Translations under genes and position numbers: made by a program
The notes under the pieces: generated by a model
Database searches by the model: none
What the model saw: the letters and a program-made list of their open reading frames with translations, nothing else
Told to the model about the DNA's origin: nothing
In this document: one piece after another, positions 15,603 to 22,092 of the stretch
Layout: the number at the start of each line of letters is the position of its first letter
Position numbering within the stretch: the first letter of the stretch is position 1
Source: CAZEVY01 sp964515555
GTDB lineage: Bacteria > Acidobacteriota > Terriglobia > Bryobacterales > Bryobacteraceae
Assembly (NCBI GenBank): GCA_964515555.1
Contig: CAZEVY010000080.1
Location: 1-25,529 of the forward strand
Reading direction: 5' to 3'
Length of the DNA: 25,529 nucleotides

Positions 15603-15626
15603 CCGCTTAACTCGATAATACGCGAT
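15603..15626 (-). pseudogene. Remnant of the dinB-like gene 3' end
   Basis: These 24 bases match the end of the intact dinB-like gene (16263-16286) at 22 of 24 positions. On the minus strand they would encode IAYYRVKR, against IAYYRGKR in the intact gene. The remnant marks the breakpoint of the uma2 duplication and shows that the copied segment began inside dinB. It has no coding role of its own. Confidence 0.75.
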
Positions 15627-15633
15627 GCGTGAG

Positions 15634-16286
15634 CTCAGTCGATGATTCCGGCGAGGTCGAGCGTGAACCCCGCGACCGGGCCCTCTCCCTCGACGCGTCT
15701 GGGATTCTCCAGCACTTCCGGCTCCCGCCCCTGCCGATAGATCCATACTTGCTTCTCGATCGGGTCGATCAGCCAACCGAGTTCGGCGCCGTTTTCGATG
15801 TATTCCACCATCTTGGCCTTCAGCCGGCGCAACCGGTCGCTGGTGGGCCGAAGCTCAATGACGAAATCCGGGCAGAACGGTAGAGCCCCCCCTCGTTCCC
15901 TCGCGCTGAGTGTATCGATGCGCGACTTGCGAAACCAGGCGGCGTCGGCGGCGCGTCGCGCGCCGTTCGCCAGTCGGATGGCGCCGGACGACTCCAACAC
16001 TTCGCCGCGGCCATCGGCGTCCGTCCAGTTCGACAAACGAGCCGTGATGCGGCGGTTCTGCGAGGACGTACCCCAGTTCGCTGGCGGCATGATCACGATC
16101 TCCCCATTGGCCTCGACTTCCACCATGCAGTCAGGGTATTTCTCGCAAAACGCGAAGAACTCGTCGTCGCTCATCGGGCCGCGATGAGGCGTCAACACCA
16201 CGGGCGACATCGATTCGAAATCGTCGACGACCAGCCGAGATCCGGAGTCCGGCATCAAATCACCGCTTACCCCGATAATACGCGAT
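15634..16286 (-). repeat. Tandem duplication unit, copy B (original position)
   Basis: This 653-bp unit contains the uma2 copy next to the intact dinB-like gene and the last 24 bases of its coding region. Because it is joined to the complete dinB-like gene it is most simply the parental copy; unit A lies 7 bp away. Confidence 0.85.
15635..16255 (-). CDS. Uma2-family putative endonuclease, copy B
   Basis: This 206-residue Uma2 paralogue can be aligned with copy A without a length change. The candidate catalytic residues are kept: D104 (RRAADAAW), E134 (PDFVIELRP) and K148 (KAKMVEY), although the proline before D104 is alanine. The C-terminal third, including EYIENGAELGWLIDP and the last 20 residues, is almost identical to copy A. 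The central part (59-128) is mostly different. I chose the ATG at 16255, 4 bp after the dinB-like stop; a TTG at 16258 would add one residue. The position suggests co-transcription with acs and dinB. A role in DNA cleavage is inferred only from the fold family. Confidence 0.88.
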   Translation of the reverse strand: MPDSGSRLVVDDFESMSPVVLTPHRGPMSDDEFFAFCEKYPDCMVEVEANGEIVIMPPANWGTSSQNRRITARLSNWTDADGRGEVLESSGAIRLANGARRAADAAWFRKSRIDTLSARERGGALPFCPDFVIELRPTSDRLRRLKAKMVEYIENGAELGWLIDPIEKQVWIYRQGREPEVLENPRRVEGEGPVAGFTLDLAGIID

Positions 16287-16760
16287 CAAATCCGTCGACG
16301 GCGGCACCCGCCCCAACTGCCGCAGCATCGACGTCACCTGCCCCCGGTGATACGTCGCGTGATTCACCACGTGCAGCACGATCTGCCAGAGCGGCGACTC
16401 CGCCGCCTCCCCGCTCAGCAGCTTGTAGCCGATCACCCGCCCGAATCCCGCGTCGTCGATCCCCGCCGCCCACTCGCGCCACCGCCCGTGCAGCGCCGTC
16501 CACTCCGTCTCCAGAAAGTCGAGCGAGAGCGTCTCGCCGGGATCCAGCAGCGTCGTGCGCGACCTTCCGTTCACCCGCTCGAACCACACCCGGTCCGCGC
16601 CGAAGATGTGCCCCAGCGTGCCCAGCAGCGACTGGAACGACACCTTCACGTCCCGCGACAACTCCTCGGGTGTCACCTCGCGCGCCGCCGCCACCAGTTT
16701 TCCCGACGCCCACGCCGTGAAATCGAGGTGCGTCCGCAACGTCGAAGCCGGTACGCTCAT
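16260..16760 (-). CDS. DinB-family four-helix metalloprotein
   Basis: This 166-residue protein is of the DinB/YfiT-like fold. The metal-binding histidine triad is visible: H51 (LGHIFGADRVWF) and H134/H138 (HVVNHATYHRGQV). Helix 1 contains FTAWASGKLVAA. The family includes DNA-damage-inducible proteins and thiol-dependent transferases using bacillithiol or mycothiol; the substrate here is unknown. Its ATG overlaps the acs stop by 4 bp (ATGA), so the two are translationally coupled. Its 3' end served as the breakpoint for duplication of the next gene, uma2. Confidence 0.88.
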   Translation of the reverse strand: MSVPASTLRTHLDFTAWASGKLVAAAREVTPEELSRDVKVSFQSLLGTLGHIFGADRVWFERVNGRSRTTLLDPGETLSLDFLETEWTALHGRWREWAAGIDDAGFGRVIGYKLLSGEAAESPLWQIVLHVVNHATYHRGQVTSMLRQLGRVPPSTDLIAYYRGKR

Positions 16761-18685
16761 TCGTCCTCCTCCTGCTGCGCGGCCAGCCTGGTGATGACGC
16801 CCAGATCCTCCAGCGTCGTCACGTCGCCTGCCACCTTGTGCGACGTCACGATCTCGCGCAGCAGCCGTCGCATGATCTTACCGCTGCGCGTCTTCGGCAA
16901 CGCGTCGGTGAAGCGCAGCTCCTCGGGCCGCGCGAAAGAGCCGATCTCGTGCGCCACCCACTTGCGCAACTCCAGGCCCAGCTCGTCGTGGTTCCAGTCG
17001 CCCTTCTTCAGCGTGACGAAGGCGCACACCGCCTGCCCCGTAATCTCGTGCGGCTTGCCGACCACCGCCGCCTCCGCCACCGCCGGATGCCGCACCAGCG
17101 CCGACTCGATCTCCATCGTGCTCAGCCGGTGCCCGCTGACATTCATCACGTCGTCGACCCGCCCCAGAATCCAGAAGTAGCCGTCGGCGTCGCGGCGCGC
17201 CGCGTCGCCCGTGAAGTAAATGCCCGGCAGCTTGCTCCAGTAGACCTCTTTGTATCGCTCCGGATCGCCCCACAGCGTGCGCGCCATGCTCGGCCACGGC
17301 CGCCGGATAATCAGGAATCCCTCTTTGTCGTCCGCCACCCGATTCCCCGCCATGTCGACCACCTCCGGCAGCACGCCCGGCATCGGCAGCGTGCCCGACC
17401 CCGGCTTCAGCGGCGTCGCCCCCGGCATCGGCGCGATCATGATGGCGCCCGTCTCCGTCTGCCACCACGTGTCGACGATCGGGCAGCGCCCCTTGCCGAT
17501 CGTGCGGTGATACCATTCCCACGCCGCCGGATTGATCGGCTCGCCGACCGAGCCCAGCAGCCGCAGGCTGGAGAGATCGTGCGCGTTGGGCCACTGGTCG
17601 CCCTGGCGGATCAGCGCGCGGATGGCCGTCGGCGACGTGTAGAAGATGTTCACCTTGTACTTCTCCACCATCGCCCACCAGCGGTCGAACGCCGGCGTAT
17701 CCGGCGCGCCTTCGTACATCACCGACGTCGCGCCCGCCGAAAGCGGCCCGTAGACGATGTAGCTGTGCCCCGTCACCCAGCCGATGTCGGCCGAGCACCA
17801 GTAGACGTCCTCGTCGCGCAGGTCGAAGACCCACTTCATCGTCATCGTGGCTTGCAGCAGATAGCCGCCCGTGGTGTGCAGAATCCCCTTCGGCTTTCCC
17901 GTCGTCCCCGACGTGTAGAGCACATAAAGGGGATGCTCGGCGTCGAGCGCCACCGCCGGACACTCATCCGATGCCGTCGCGTCCAGCTCGTGCCACCACA
18001 GGTCGCGCCCCGCCTGCATGTGCACCTGCGACGCCGTGCGCCGGCACACCACCACCTCGCGCACCGACGGACATTCGCCGAGCGCCTCGTCGACCGCGTC
18101 CTTCAGCCGTACTTCCTTCGCGCGCCGCCATCCGCCGTCGGCCGTGATCACCAGGCACGCGCCCAGGTCCTGAATGCGCGCCTTGAGCGCCTCCGACGAG
18201 AATCCGCCGAACACCACCGAGTGCGTGATCCCCAGCCGCGCGCAGGCCAGCATCGCCACGGGAAGCTCGGGAATCATCGGCATGTAGATGATGGCGCGGT
18301 CGCCCGCCTGGTAGCCGCGCGACTTCAGCACGCCCGCGAAGCGCGAGACCAGCCTGTGCAACTCGGCGTAGGTGATCGCGCGCGTGTCGCCCGGCTCGCC
18401 CTCCCAGAGAATCGCGATCTTGTCGCGCCGCGGGCCGTTGAGATGCCGGTCCAGGCAATTGTAGGAGACGTTGGTCTTCCCGCCCGAAAACCATTTCGCG
18501 AACGGCGCGTCCCACTCGAAGGTCTTGGTCCATTTCTCGAACCAGTGCAGCTCGCTTTCGGCGAGCGCGCCCCAGAACCTCTCGGGGTCCTGCTCGGCGC
18601 GGCGGCACAGGTCGCGATAGGCGTCGAGACTGCCGACATGGGCCTTCGACGAAAACTCGGGTGGCGGAGGATAGACATTGCTCAC
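16757..18685 (-). CDS. acs: Acetyl-CoA synthetase (AMP-forming)
   Basis: This 642-residue enzyme activates acetate to acetyl-CoA through acetyl-adenylate. The N-terminal ACAS domain has the AMP-binding loop YTSGTTGKPKG (257-267). VDTWWQTETG follows, then the hinge region YFTGDAARRDADGYFWILGRVDDVMNVSGHRLST. The C-terminal LPKTRSGKIMRR holds the catalytic lysine K603, which is acetylated in homologues to switch the enzyme off. Length is normal for Acs. The start is a GTG at 18685 with CAGGAG 9 bp upstream. It heads a minus-strand unit with dinB and the two uma2 genes. No acetyltransferase or deacetylase regulator is adjacent; the GNAT protein downstream of the toxin pair is of another type. Confidence 0.97.
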   Translation of the reverse strand: MSNVYPPPPEFSSKAHVGSLDAYRDLCRRAEQDPERFWGALAESELHWFEKWTKTFEWDAPFAKWFSGGKTNVSYNCLDRHLNGPRRDKIAILWEGEPGDTRAITYAELHRLVSRFAGVLKSRGYQAGDRAIIYMPMIPELPVAMLACARLGITHSVVFGGFSSEALKARIQDLGACLVITADGGWRRAKEVRLKDAVDEALGECPSVREVVVCRRTASQVHMQAGRDLWWHELDATASDECPAVALDAEHPLYVLYTSGTTGKPKGILHTTGGYLLQATMTMKWVFDLRDEDVYWCSADIGWVTGHSYIVYGPLSAGATSVMYEGAPDTPAFDRWWAMVEKYKVNIFYTSPTAIRALIRQGDQWPNAHDLSSLRLLGSVGEPINPAAWEWYHRTIGKGRCPIVDTWWQTETGAIMIAPMPGATPLKPGSGTLPMPGVLPEVVDMAGNRVADDKEGFLIIRRPWPSMARTLWGDPERYKEVYWSKLPGIYFTGDAARRDADGYFWILGRVDDVMNVSGHRLSTMEIESALVRHPAVAEAAVVGKPHEITGQAVCAFVTLKKGDWNHDELGLELRKWVAHEIGSFARPEELRFTDALPKTRSGKIMRRLLREIVTSHKVAGDVTTLEDLGVITRLAAQQEEDE

Positions 18686-18763
18686 TGGGAAACGCTCCTG
18701 GGTGGGGTAAACCCGCGATTCTATCAGAGTGGTCCGCGGACGCGGGTGGTCGGGTGGCTGCGT

Positions 18764-19096
18764 TTACTCGAAAATCGGAGCCAGCTTCGCCAGCACTTCG
18801 TCCACGATCGCGGCGGGGACGCTTTCGAGTTTCCTGCCGCCGCGCGCCTTGAGATCGAGTGCGCGGGGCTGATCGCAGCGGACCACGCCCGTCGTACGGG
18901 TTCCAGTGGCTGTCAGCTGCACGGCGAAGCCGGCCGTGCGCGCAAAGCTACCGCCGCTGGTGATAGGAACAACCACGGGTGCCTTGGTCACGTTGTTGAA
19001 CGCCTCAGGCGAGACGATCAGTACCGGCCGGCGGCCCTTCTGCTCATGTCCTTCGGCGGGAGCGAGTCCCACGAGCCAGATTTCGCCCCGTTTCAT
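18764..19096 (-). CDS. mazF: MazF/PemK-family endoribonuclease toxin
   Basis: This 110-residue protein starts MKRGEIWLVGL and continues with GRRPVLIVSPEAFN, VVVPITSGG and TTGVVRCDQPRALDL, the order of blocks in MazF/PemK/ChpB toxins. The GEIW strand, the arginine before PVLIVS and the CDQ block are the usual active-site and dimer elements. Such toxins cleave mRNA at short sequences when free of antitoxin. Its ATG overlaps the last base of the antitoxin stop (TGATG), so translation is coupled. It lies 78 bp upstream of acs on the same strand. The length is normal and nothing looks broken, so the pair is probably active. Confidence 0.92.
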   Translation of the reverse strand: MKRGEIWLVGLAPAEGHEQKGRRPVLIVSPEAFNNVTKAPVVVPITSGGSFARTAGFAVQLTATGTRTTGVVRCDQPRALDLKARGGRKLESVPAAIVDEVLAKLAPIFE

Positions 19097-19353
19097 CAGA
19101 CGAGCTCACCGCCGGCAGGCTCGCCGCTGACCCATTCGCGGTCCTGCCTGGCTCGCGCCGCCTTGGGATTGCACTGGGCGAGGAGTTCGTCCAGGGTATA
19201 GCGGGGCCGCGGCCGCGCCACGACGACCAGCCGGCCCCTTTCCACCCTGAGTCCCACCTTAGCTCCCGGCCGGAGGCGCAGGACGTCGAGGAGGGCTGGC
19301 GGGACGGTTAGCATGATCGAGCCGCCGACTTTGCGGAGATTCGTTGTGTGCAT
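19096..19353 (-). CDS. mazE: AbrB/MazE-family antitoxin
   Basis: This 85-residue protein has an N-terminal swapped-hairpin AbrB/MazE domain (residues about 1-48: TNLRKVGGSIMLTVPPALLDVLRLRPGAKVGLRVERGRLVV). A C-terminal tail (YTLDELLAQCNP onward) would wrap the toxin. In known pairs the antitoxin binds the shared promoter and neutralises MazF. It precedes the toxin with a 1-bp overlap. An inverted repeat at 19367-19384, 14 bp before its start, is a fitting operator for autoregulation. Confidence 0.9.
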   Translation of the reverse strand: MHTTNLRKVGGSIMLTVPPALLDVLRLRPGAKVGLRVERGRLVVVARPRPRYTLDELLAQCNPKAARARQDREWVSGEPAGGELV

Positions 19354-19366
19354 GGTCCGCGTGAAA

Positions 19367-19384
19367 GTTATATTTCAGTATAAC
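19367..19384 (-). promoter_or_regulatory. Inverted repeat and -10-like boxes before mazE (candidate operator)
   Basis: GTTATA and TATAAC form a perfect 6-bp inverted repeat with a 6-bp centre. On the minus strand TATACT and TATAAC inside it both resemble -10 boxes, 14-25 bp before the antitoxin ATG. No convincing -35 box is visible. Location over the promoter suits autoregulation by a MazE/MazF complex. Confidence 0.5.
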
Positions 19385-19425
19385 AGCCATCGGTTCGATG
19401 TCCGGGAAGTTATCCCTTGAAGCGA

Positions 19426-20475
19426 TCAGCGATCAGCTTTCAAATCCCGCCGGTACACGTTATAGCTCCGCGCCACGCGACACCCCAGCTTCTCCGCCGT
19501 CCGCCGCGACGCCCAATTGTCGTCCAGCACGATCGTGTAGCTCGCACCCGTGCACCCGCTCGCCATCATCCCCAGGTAGCTCGCCGACGCCAGCGCCAGA
19601 TTCACCCCCCGACCCCGATACCGCTCCTTCACGCCGATACACATCAACACCCCGTGGTCGCGCGACACGCGATTCATATCCGGCAGCGAGTACACCACCC
19701 CCGCCGTCTCGCCGCCCGATTCCGCGAAATACAGCCACTCCGGCGACAGCACATCGCGCATCCCCGCCGTCAGCCCGACGAGCTGATCGTAGGTGAACTG
19801 CGGCGCGCCCCAGTGCGCCGCGAACGTCTCGTTATATAGGTCGCGAAACAGCCGCGTCTCCTCCTCCAGCCGGGCGAAATCCCAGCTCCGCAACCGCACG
19901 CCGCCGACCTCGGCCCTCTCCACATGCCCGCGATACGCCGCCGCCAGCTCCTCGTCGAATCGAACCCGATACTCGACCAGTCCCTTCTCCGTGCAGAAGC
20001 CCGCGTCCTTGATGAAGCTGTGATAGTACGGCCGATTGTAGTCGTGCAGAAACGTCGGCGACTCCCCGTACCCGTCGATCGTCAGGCCGATCTGCCATCC
20101 ATACAGGAATCCCAGCCGCGCGAACTCCGAGCCTTCCCCGCGCAGCCACCCGCACGCCTCGCCGAGCAGCGCGCGCGCCGCGTCGTCGCGTCCCGGCAGG
20201 CACTCGAAGAAGAAGAGGTGCCCCGCCCGCCGCCCCCAGTGCGCGTTGAACGCCGGGTCGACCAGCGCCGTCACCGACGCCGTCATCCTCCCGTCCTCCT
20301 CGGCGGCCAGCGTCCTCAGCCGGCACCCCGCGCTGAACGCCGACTCGCCCAGCAACTGCTCGATGTGATGCGCCGCGTCCGGCGCCACCCAGCCCGCATC
20401 GCCGCGATACACCTCCTCGGACAGCCGCAGGCAGCCCTCGAAATCCTCCCGCGACTCGAGCGCCCGAATCCTCAC
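19426..20475 (-). CDS. GNAT-family N-acyltransferase, two-lobed
   Basis: This 349-residue protein begins MRIRALESREDFEGCLRLSEEVY, a typical GNAT first strand and helix. The C-terminal half carries acetyl-CoA-binding motif A, VKERYRGRGVNLAL (282-295), and ends with the GNAT pattern NWASRRTAEKLGCRVARSYNVYRRDL. The N-terminal half (1-190) looks like a second, degenerate GNAT lobe without a clear RxxGxG loop, so it may be a tandem-GNAT protein. Substrate is unknown. The start is a GTG at 20475 with GGAG 5 bp upstream, overlapping the stop of the S51 peptidase gene by 4 bp (GTGA). Longer starts are possible only by overlapping that gene further. Confidence 0.82.
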   Translation of the reverse strand: MRIRALESREDFEGCLRLSEEVYRGDAGWVAPDAAHHIEQLLGESAFSAGCRLRTLAAEEDGRMTASVTALVDPAFNAHWGRRAGHLFFFECLPGRDDAARALLGEACGWLRGEGSEFARLGFLYGWQIGLTIDGYGESPTFLHDYNRPYYHSFIKDAGFCTEKGLVEYRVRFDEELAAAYRGHVERAEVGGVRLRSWDFARLEEETRLFRDLYNETFAAHWGAPQFTYDQLVGLTAGMRDVLSPEWLYFAESGGETAGVVYSLPDMNRVSRDHGVLMCIGVKERYRGRGVNLALASASYLGMMASGCTGASYTIVLDDNWASRRTAEKLGCRVARSYNVYRRDLKADR

Positions 20476-21254
20476 CGCGACTCCTTCGCGCGCCGGCGCA
20501 GATCGAACGCGTCTCCCGCCGAGAGCCAGTAGTAAGGCTTCCCGTGCTCGTAGATCGCCACCCGTCCCGCGCCCACCACCTCGAAGCGGTCGCCCGTCAC
20601 CACCACCGCCGTGCTCTCGTCGATCCCGACGCCCAGCAGCCCCGCGTGCCTCTCCACCACCGCCGCCATGTCGTTCTCGCGCTTCCGCTGGCTCAGGTGC
20701 TGGTCGATTGCCACCCCGCGCAGGAACCCCAGCCCCTCCTCGTAACCCGTGGCCATCATCACCGTGTTGCCTTCGCGCGCCCCCCGCACCATGTACGACC
20801 CCTGGATCGTCGCGCCCGCCGAGCTCCCGCCGATCGCGCCGCCGCGCGCGACGAGCGCCATCATCTCGCGATGCGCCCGCGTATTCAGGTAGGAGTCCGC
20901 CAGACGCCAGTGCCGCCCGCCGTCGAACCACACGCCGCGCGCATTCAACAGAGGCTCGACGAACGCCGCCGAGTCCGCGACAGCGCGGTCGCGCGTGTGC
21001 AGCACCGTCAGGTTCGTGCATCCCGCGCGCGCCAGGAAATGTCCCGCGGCGTACGAGGCGTCATATTGGTCGGCCGTCCCGGCCGTCGGAACAATCACGA
21101 TCGGCGCGTCGCGCCCCCCCGCCAGCTCGATGAAGCGTCCCGAGATTTCCGGTCCCACGCGCCCGCCGCCGACCACCACCAGCGCGCCTCGCGCCGGTCC
21201 CACCTCCTGCGCCGCCGCGCACGTGAGGACCAGCGAGAGCAGCCCGCATCGCAT
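20472..21254 (-). CDS. Secreted cyanophycinase-like peptidase (family S51)
   Basis: This 260-residue protein has a signal peptide (MRCGLLSLVLTCAAAQ) followed by a cyanophycinase / dipeptidase E type fold. It has a GGG strand loop (VVVGGGRVG), VPTAGTADQY, and the nucleophile elbow IGGSSAGATI with S145. The usual GGDQ block reads DGGRHWRL, which suggests a substrate other than cyanophycin. GVGIDESTAVVV is another family motif. It is probably periplasmic or secreted. I chose the ATG at 21254, since the one at 21275 would put charged residues ahead of the signal peptide. It is coupled to the GNAT gene by a 4-bp overlap and lies 48 bp after the methyltransferase. Confidence 0.83.
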   Translation of the reverse strand: MRCGLLSLVLTCAAAQEVGPARGALVVVGGGRVGPEISGRFIELAGGRDAPIVIVPTAGTADQYDASYAAGHFLARAGCTNLTVLHTRDRAVADSAAFVEPLLNARGVWFDGGRHWRLADSYLNTRAHREMMALVARGGAIGGSSAGATIQGSYMVRGAREGNTVMMATGYEEGLGFLRGVAIDQHLSQRKRENDMAAVVERHAGLLGVGIDESTAVVVTGDRFEVVGAGRVAIYEHGKPYYWLSAGDAFDLRRRAKESR

Positions 21255-21266
21255 GTCTGCGATTCT

Positions 21267-21284
21267 GCCACACACTGTTGTGGC
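21267..21284. other. Short inverted repeat between methyltransferase and S51 peptidase genes
   Basis: GCCACA and TGTGGC form a perfect 6-bp stem with a 6-bp loop, 13 bp before the S51 start. There is no T-run on either strand, so it is not a standard terminator. It could be a protein site or a weak mRNA hairpin, or be chance. Confidence 0.35.
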
Positions 21285-21302
21285 GCGGGCGCTCGCGTCC
21301 GC

Positions 21303-22010
21303 TCAGCGCTTCCGCGCCGTGAAGTACACGCAGAGATTCGGAAGCTGCTGCCCGCACGCCGCGACCACAGTCCGCGCCGCCGCCGCAGCCTTGCGAAGCA
21401 GACCCGGTTGCTCGCGCGCGTACGCCGTGCGCCGGACCGCCACCTCGCCGAACACCGCCTCCAGCTCCGCCCGCATCGTCTCCAGGCTGAACGATTTCAG
21501 ATGACCCCAGCGATGAAACTTCAGCGTGCACTGCGGGCACACCACCTGCTCGGCGGCGAGATTCTCGCGCCAAGGCACCGTGCCGGCGAACGTTCCGCCC
21601 GCGCGCAGCAGGCGCGCCACCTCGCGCAGTCCCAGCGCGCGCTGCCGGTCGTCGAGATGCTCCAGTACCTCGGAGGCCACCACAAAGTCGAACGACCCGT
21701 CGTCGAACGGCATCTTCTCGATCACCCCGCAGCGCGCGTCCACTCCGCTCTCCTGCAACCGCCGGATCGCCCGCGCGTCGGGATCGAGCGTCGCCACCTT
21801 CCACCCGCGCGTCTTCATCAGGCCCTCGAAGTATCCGCTCCCCGCGCCAATATTCAACAATGAAGGCGCGCCGCCGGCGAGTCGCGATAGCTTCCGCGCG
21901 AGATAGTCGTGACGCGGCCGCGCCACGTCGAACGACGCCAGGCCCTCATTCTGGAAATAGCTCCAGATGTTCGACGGGTCGGGAGCGGGCTCGGGCGTGG
22001 ATGCGGACAC
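21303..22010 (-). CDS. Class I SAM-dependent methyltransferase
   Basis: This 235-residue protein has SAM motif I LLNIGAGSGYFEG (51-63), the acidic end of strand 2 (TLDPDA), motif PFDDGSFDFVVASEVLEHLDD (101-121) and a following strand AGGTFAGTVPW. After it comes a CxxC element, VVCPQCTLKFHRWGHLKSF (C158, C161, H166, H170), which could bind zinc; I recall this arrangement in methyltransferases encoded with surface-polysaccharide genes. The substrate is unknown. The start is a GTG at 22010 without a clear ribosome site. It is divergent from the secreted 589-residue protein gene and precedes the S51/GNAT pair on the same strand. Confidence 0.83.
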   Translation of the reverse strand: MSASTPEPAPDPSNIWSYFQNEGLASFDVARPRHDYLARKLSRLAGGAPSLLNIGAGSGYFEGLMKTRGWKVATLDPDARAIRRLQESGVDARCGVIEKMPFDDGSFDFVVASEVLEHLDDRQRALGLREVARLLRAGGTFAGTVPWRENLAAEQVVCPQCTLKFHRWGHLKSFSLETMRAELEAVFGEVAVRRTAYAREQPGLLRKAAAAARTVVAACGQQLPNLCVYFTARKR

Positions 22011-22082
22011 TTCGGCCTCTGGACCTGTAGTGGCGCGCCTCCCCGTTTCTTCTCACTACACGCCGGGCCCTTCCGCACCGTC

Positions 22083-22088
22083 TATACA
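22083..22088 (+). promoter_or_regulatory. Candidate -10 box of a leaderless transcript
   Basis: TATACA ends 4 bp before the ATG at 22093, the spacing expected if transcription starts at the start codon. No recognisable -35 box and no ribosome site are present in the 82-bp divergent gap. Confidence 0.3.
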
Positions 22089-22092
22089 CTTG

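Larger units (their letters stand above)
14973..15626 (-). repeat. Tandem duplication unit, copy A (derived)
   Basis: This 654-bp unit is paired with 15634-16286. It contains one whole uma2 gene and, at its upstream end on the minus strand, a 24-bp remnant of the dinB 3' end. The two units lie head to tail with 7 bp between them. Nucleotide identity is high over roughly the first 85 and last 95 bases of the gene and much lower in the middle. Confidence 0.85.

Noticed and set aside
16838..19201. Open frame of about 790 codons antisense to acs and the toxin gene
   Set aside because: It crosses two well-supported genes and has an Arg/His-rich low-information composition with no motif.
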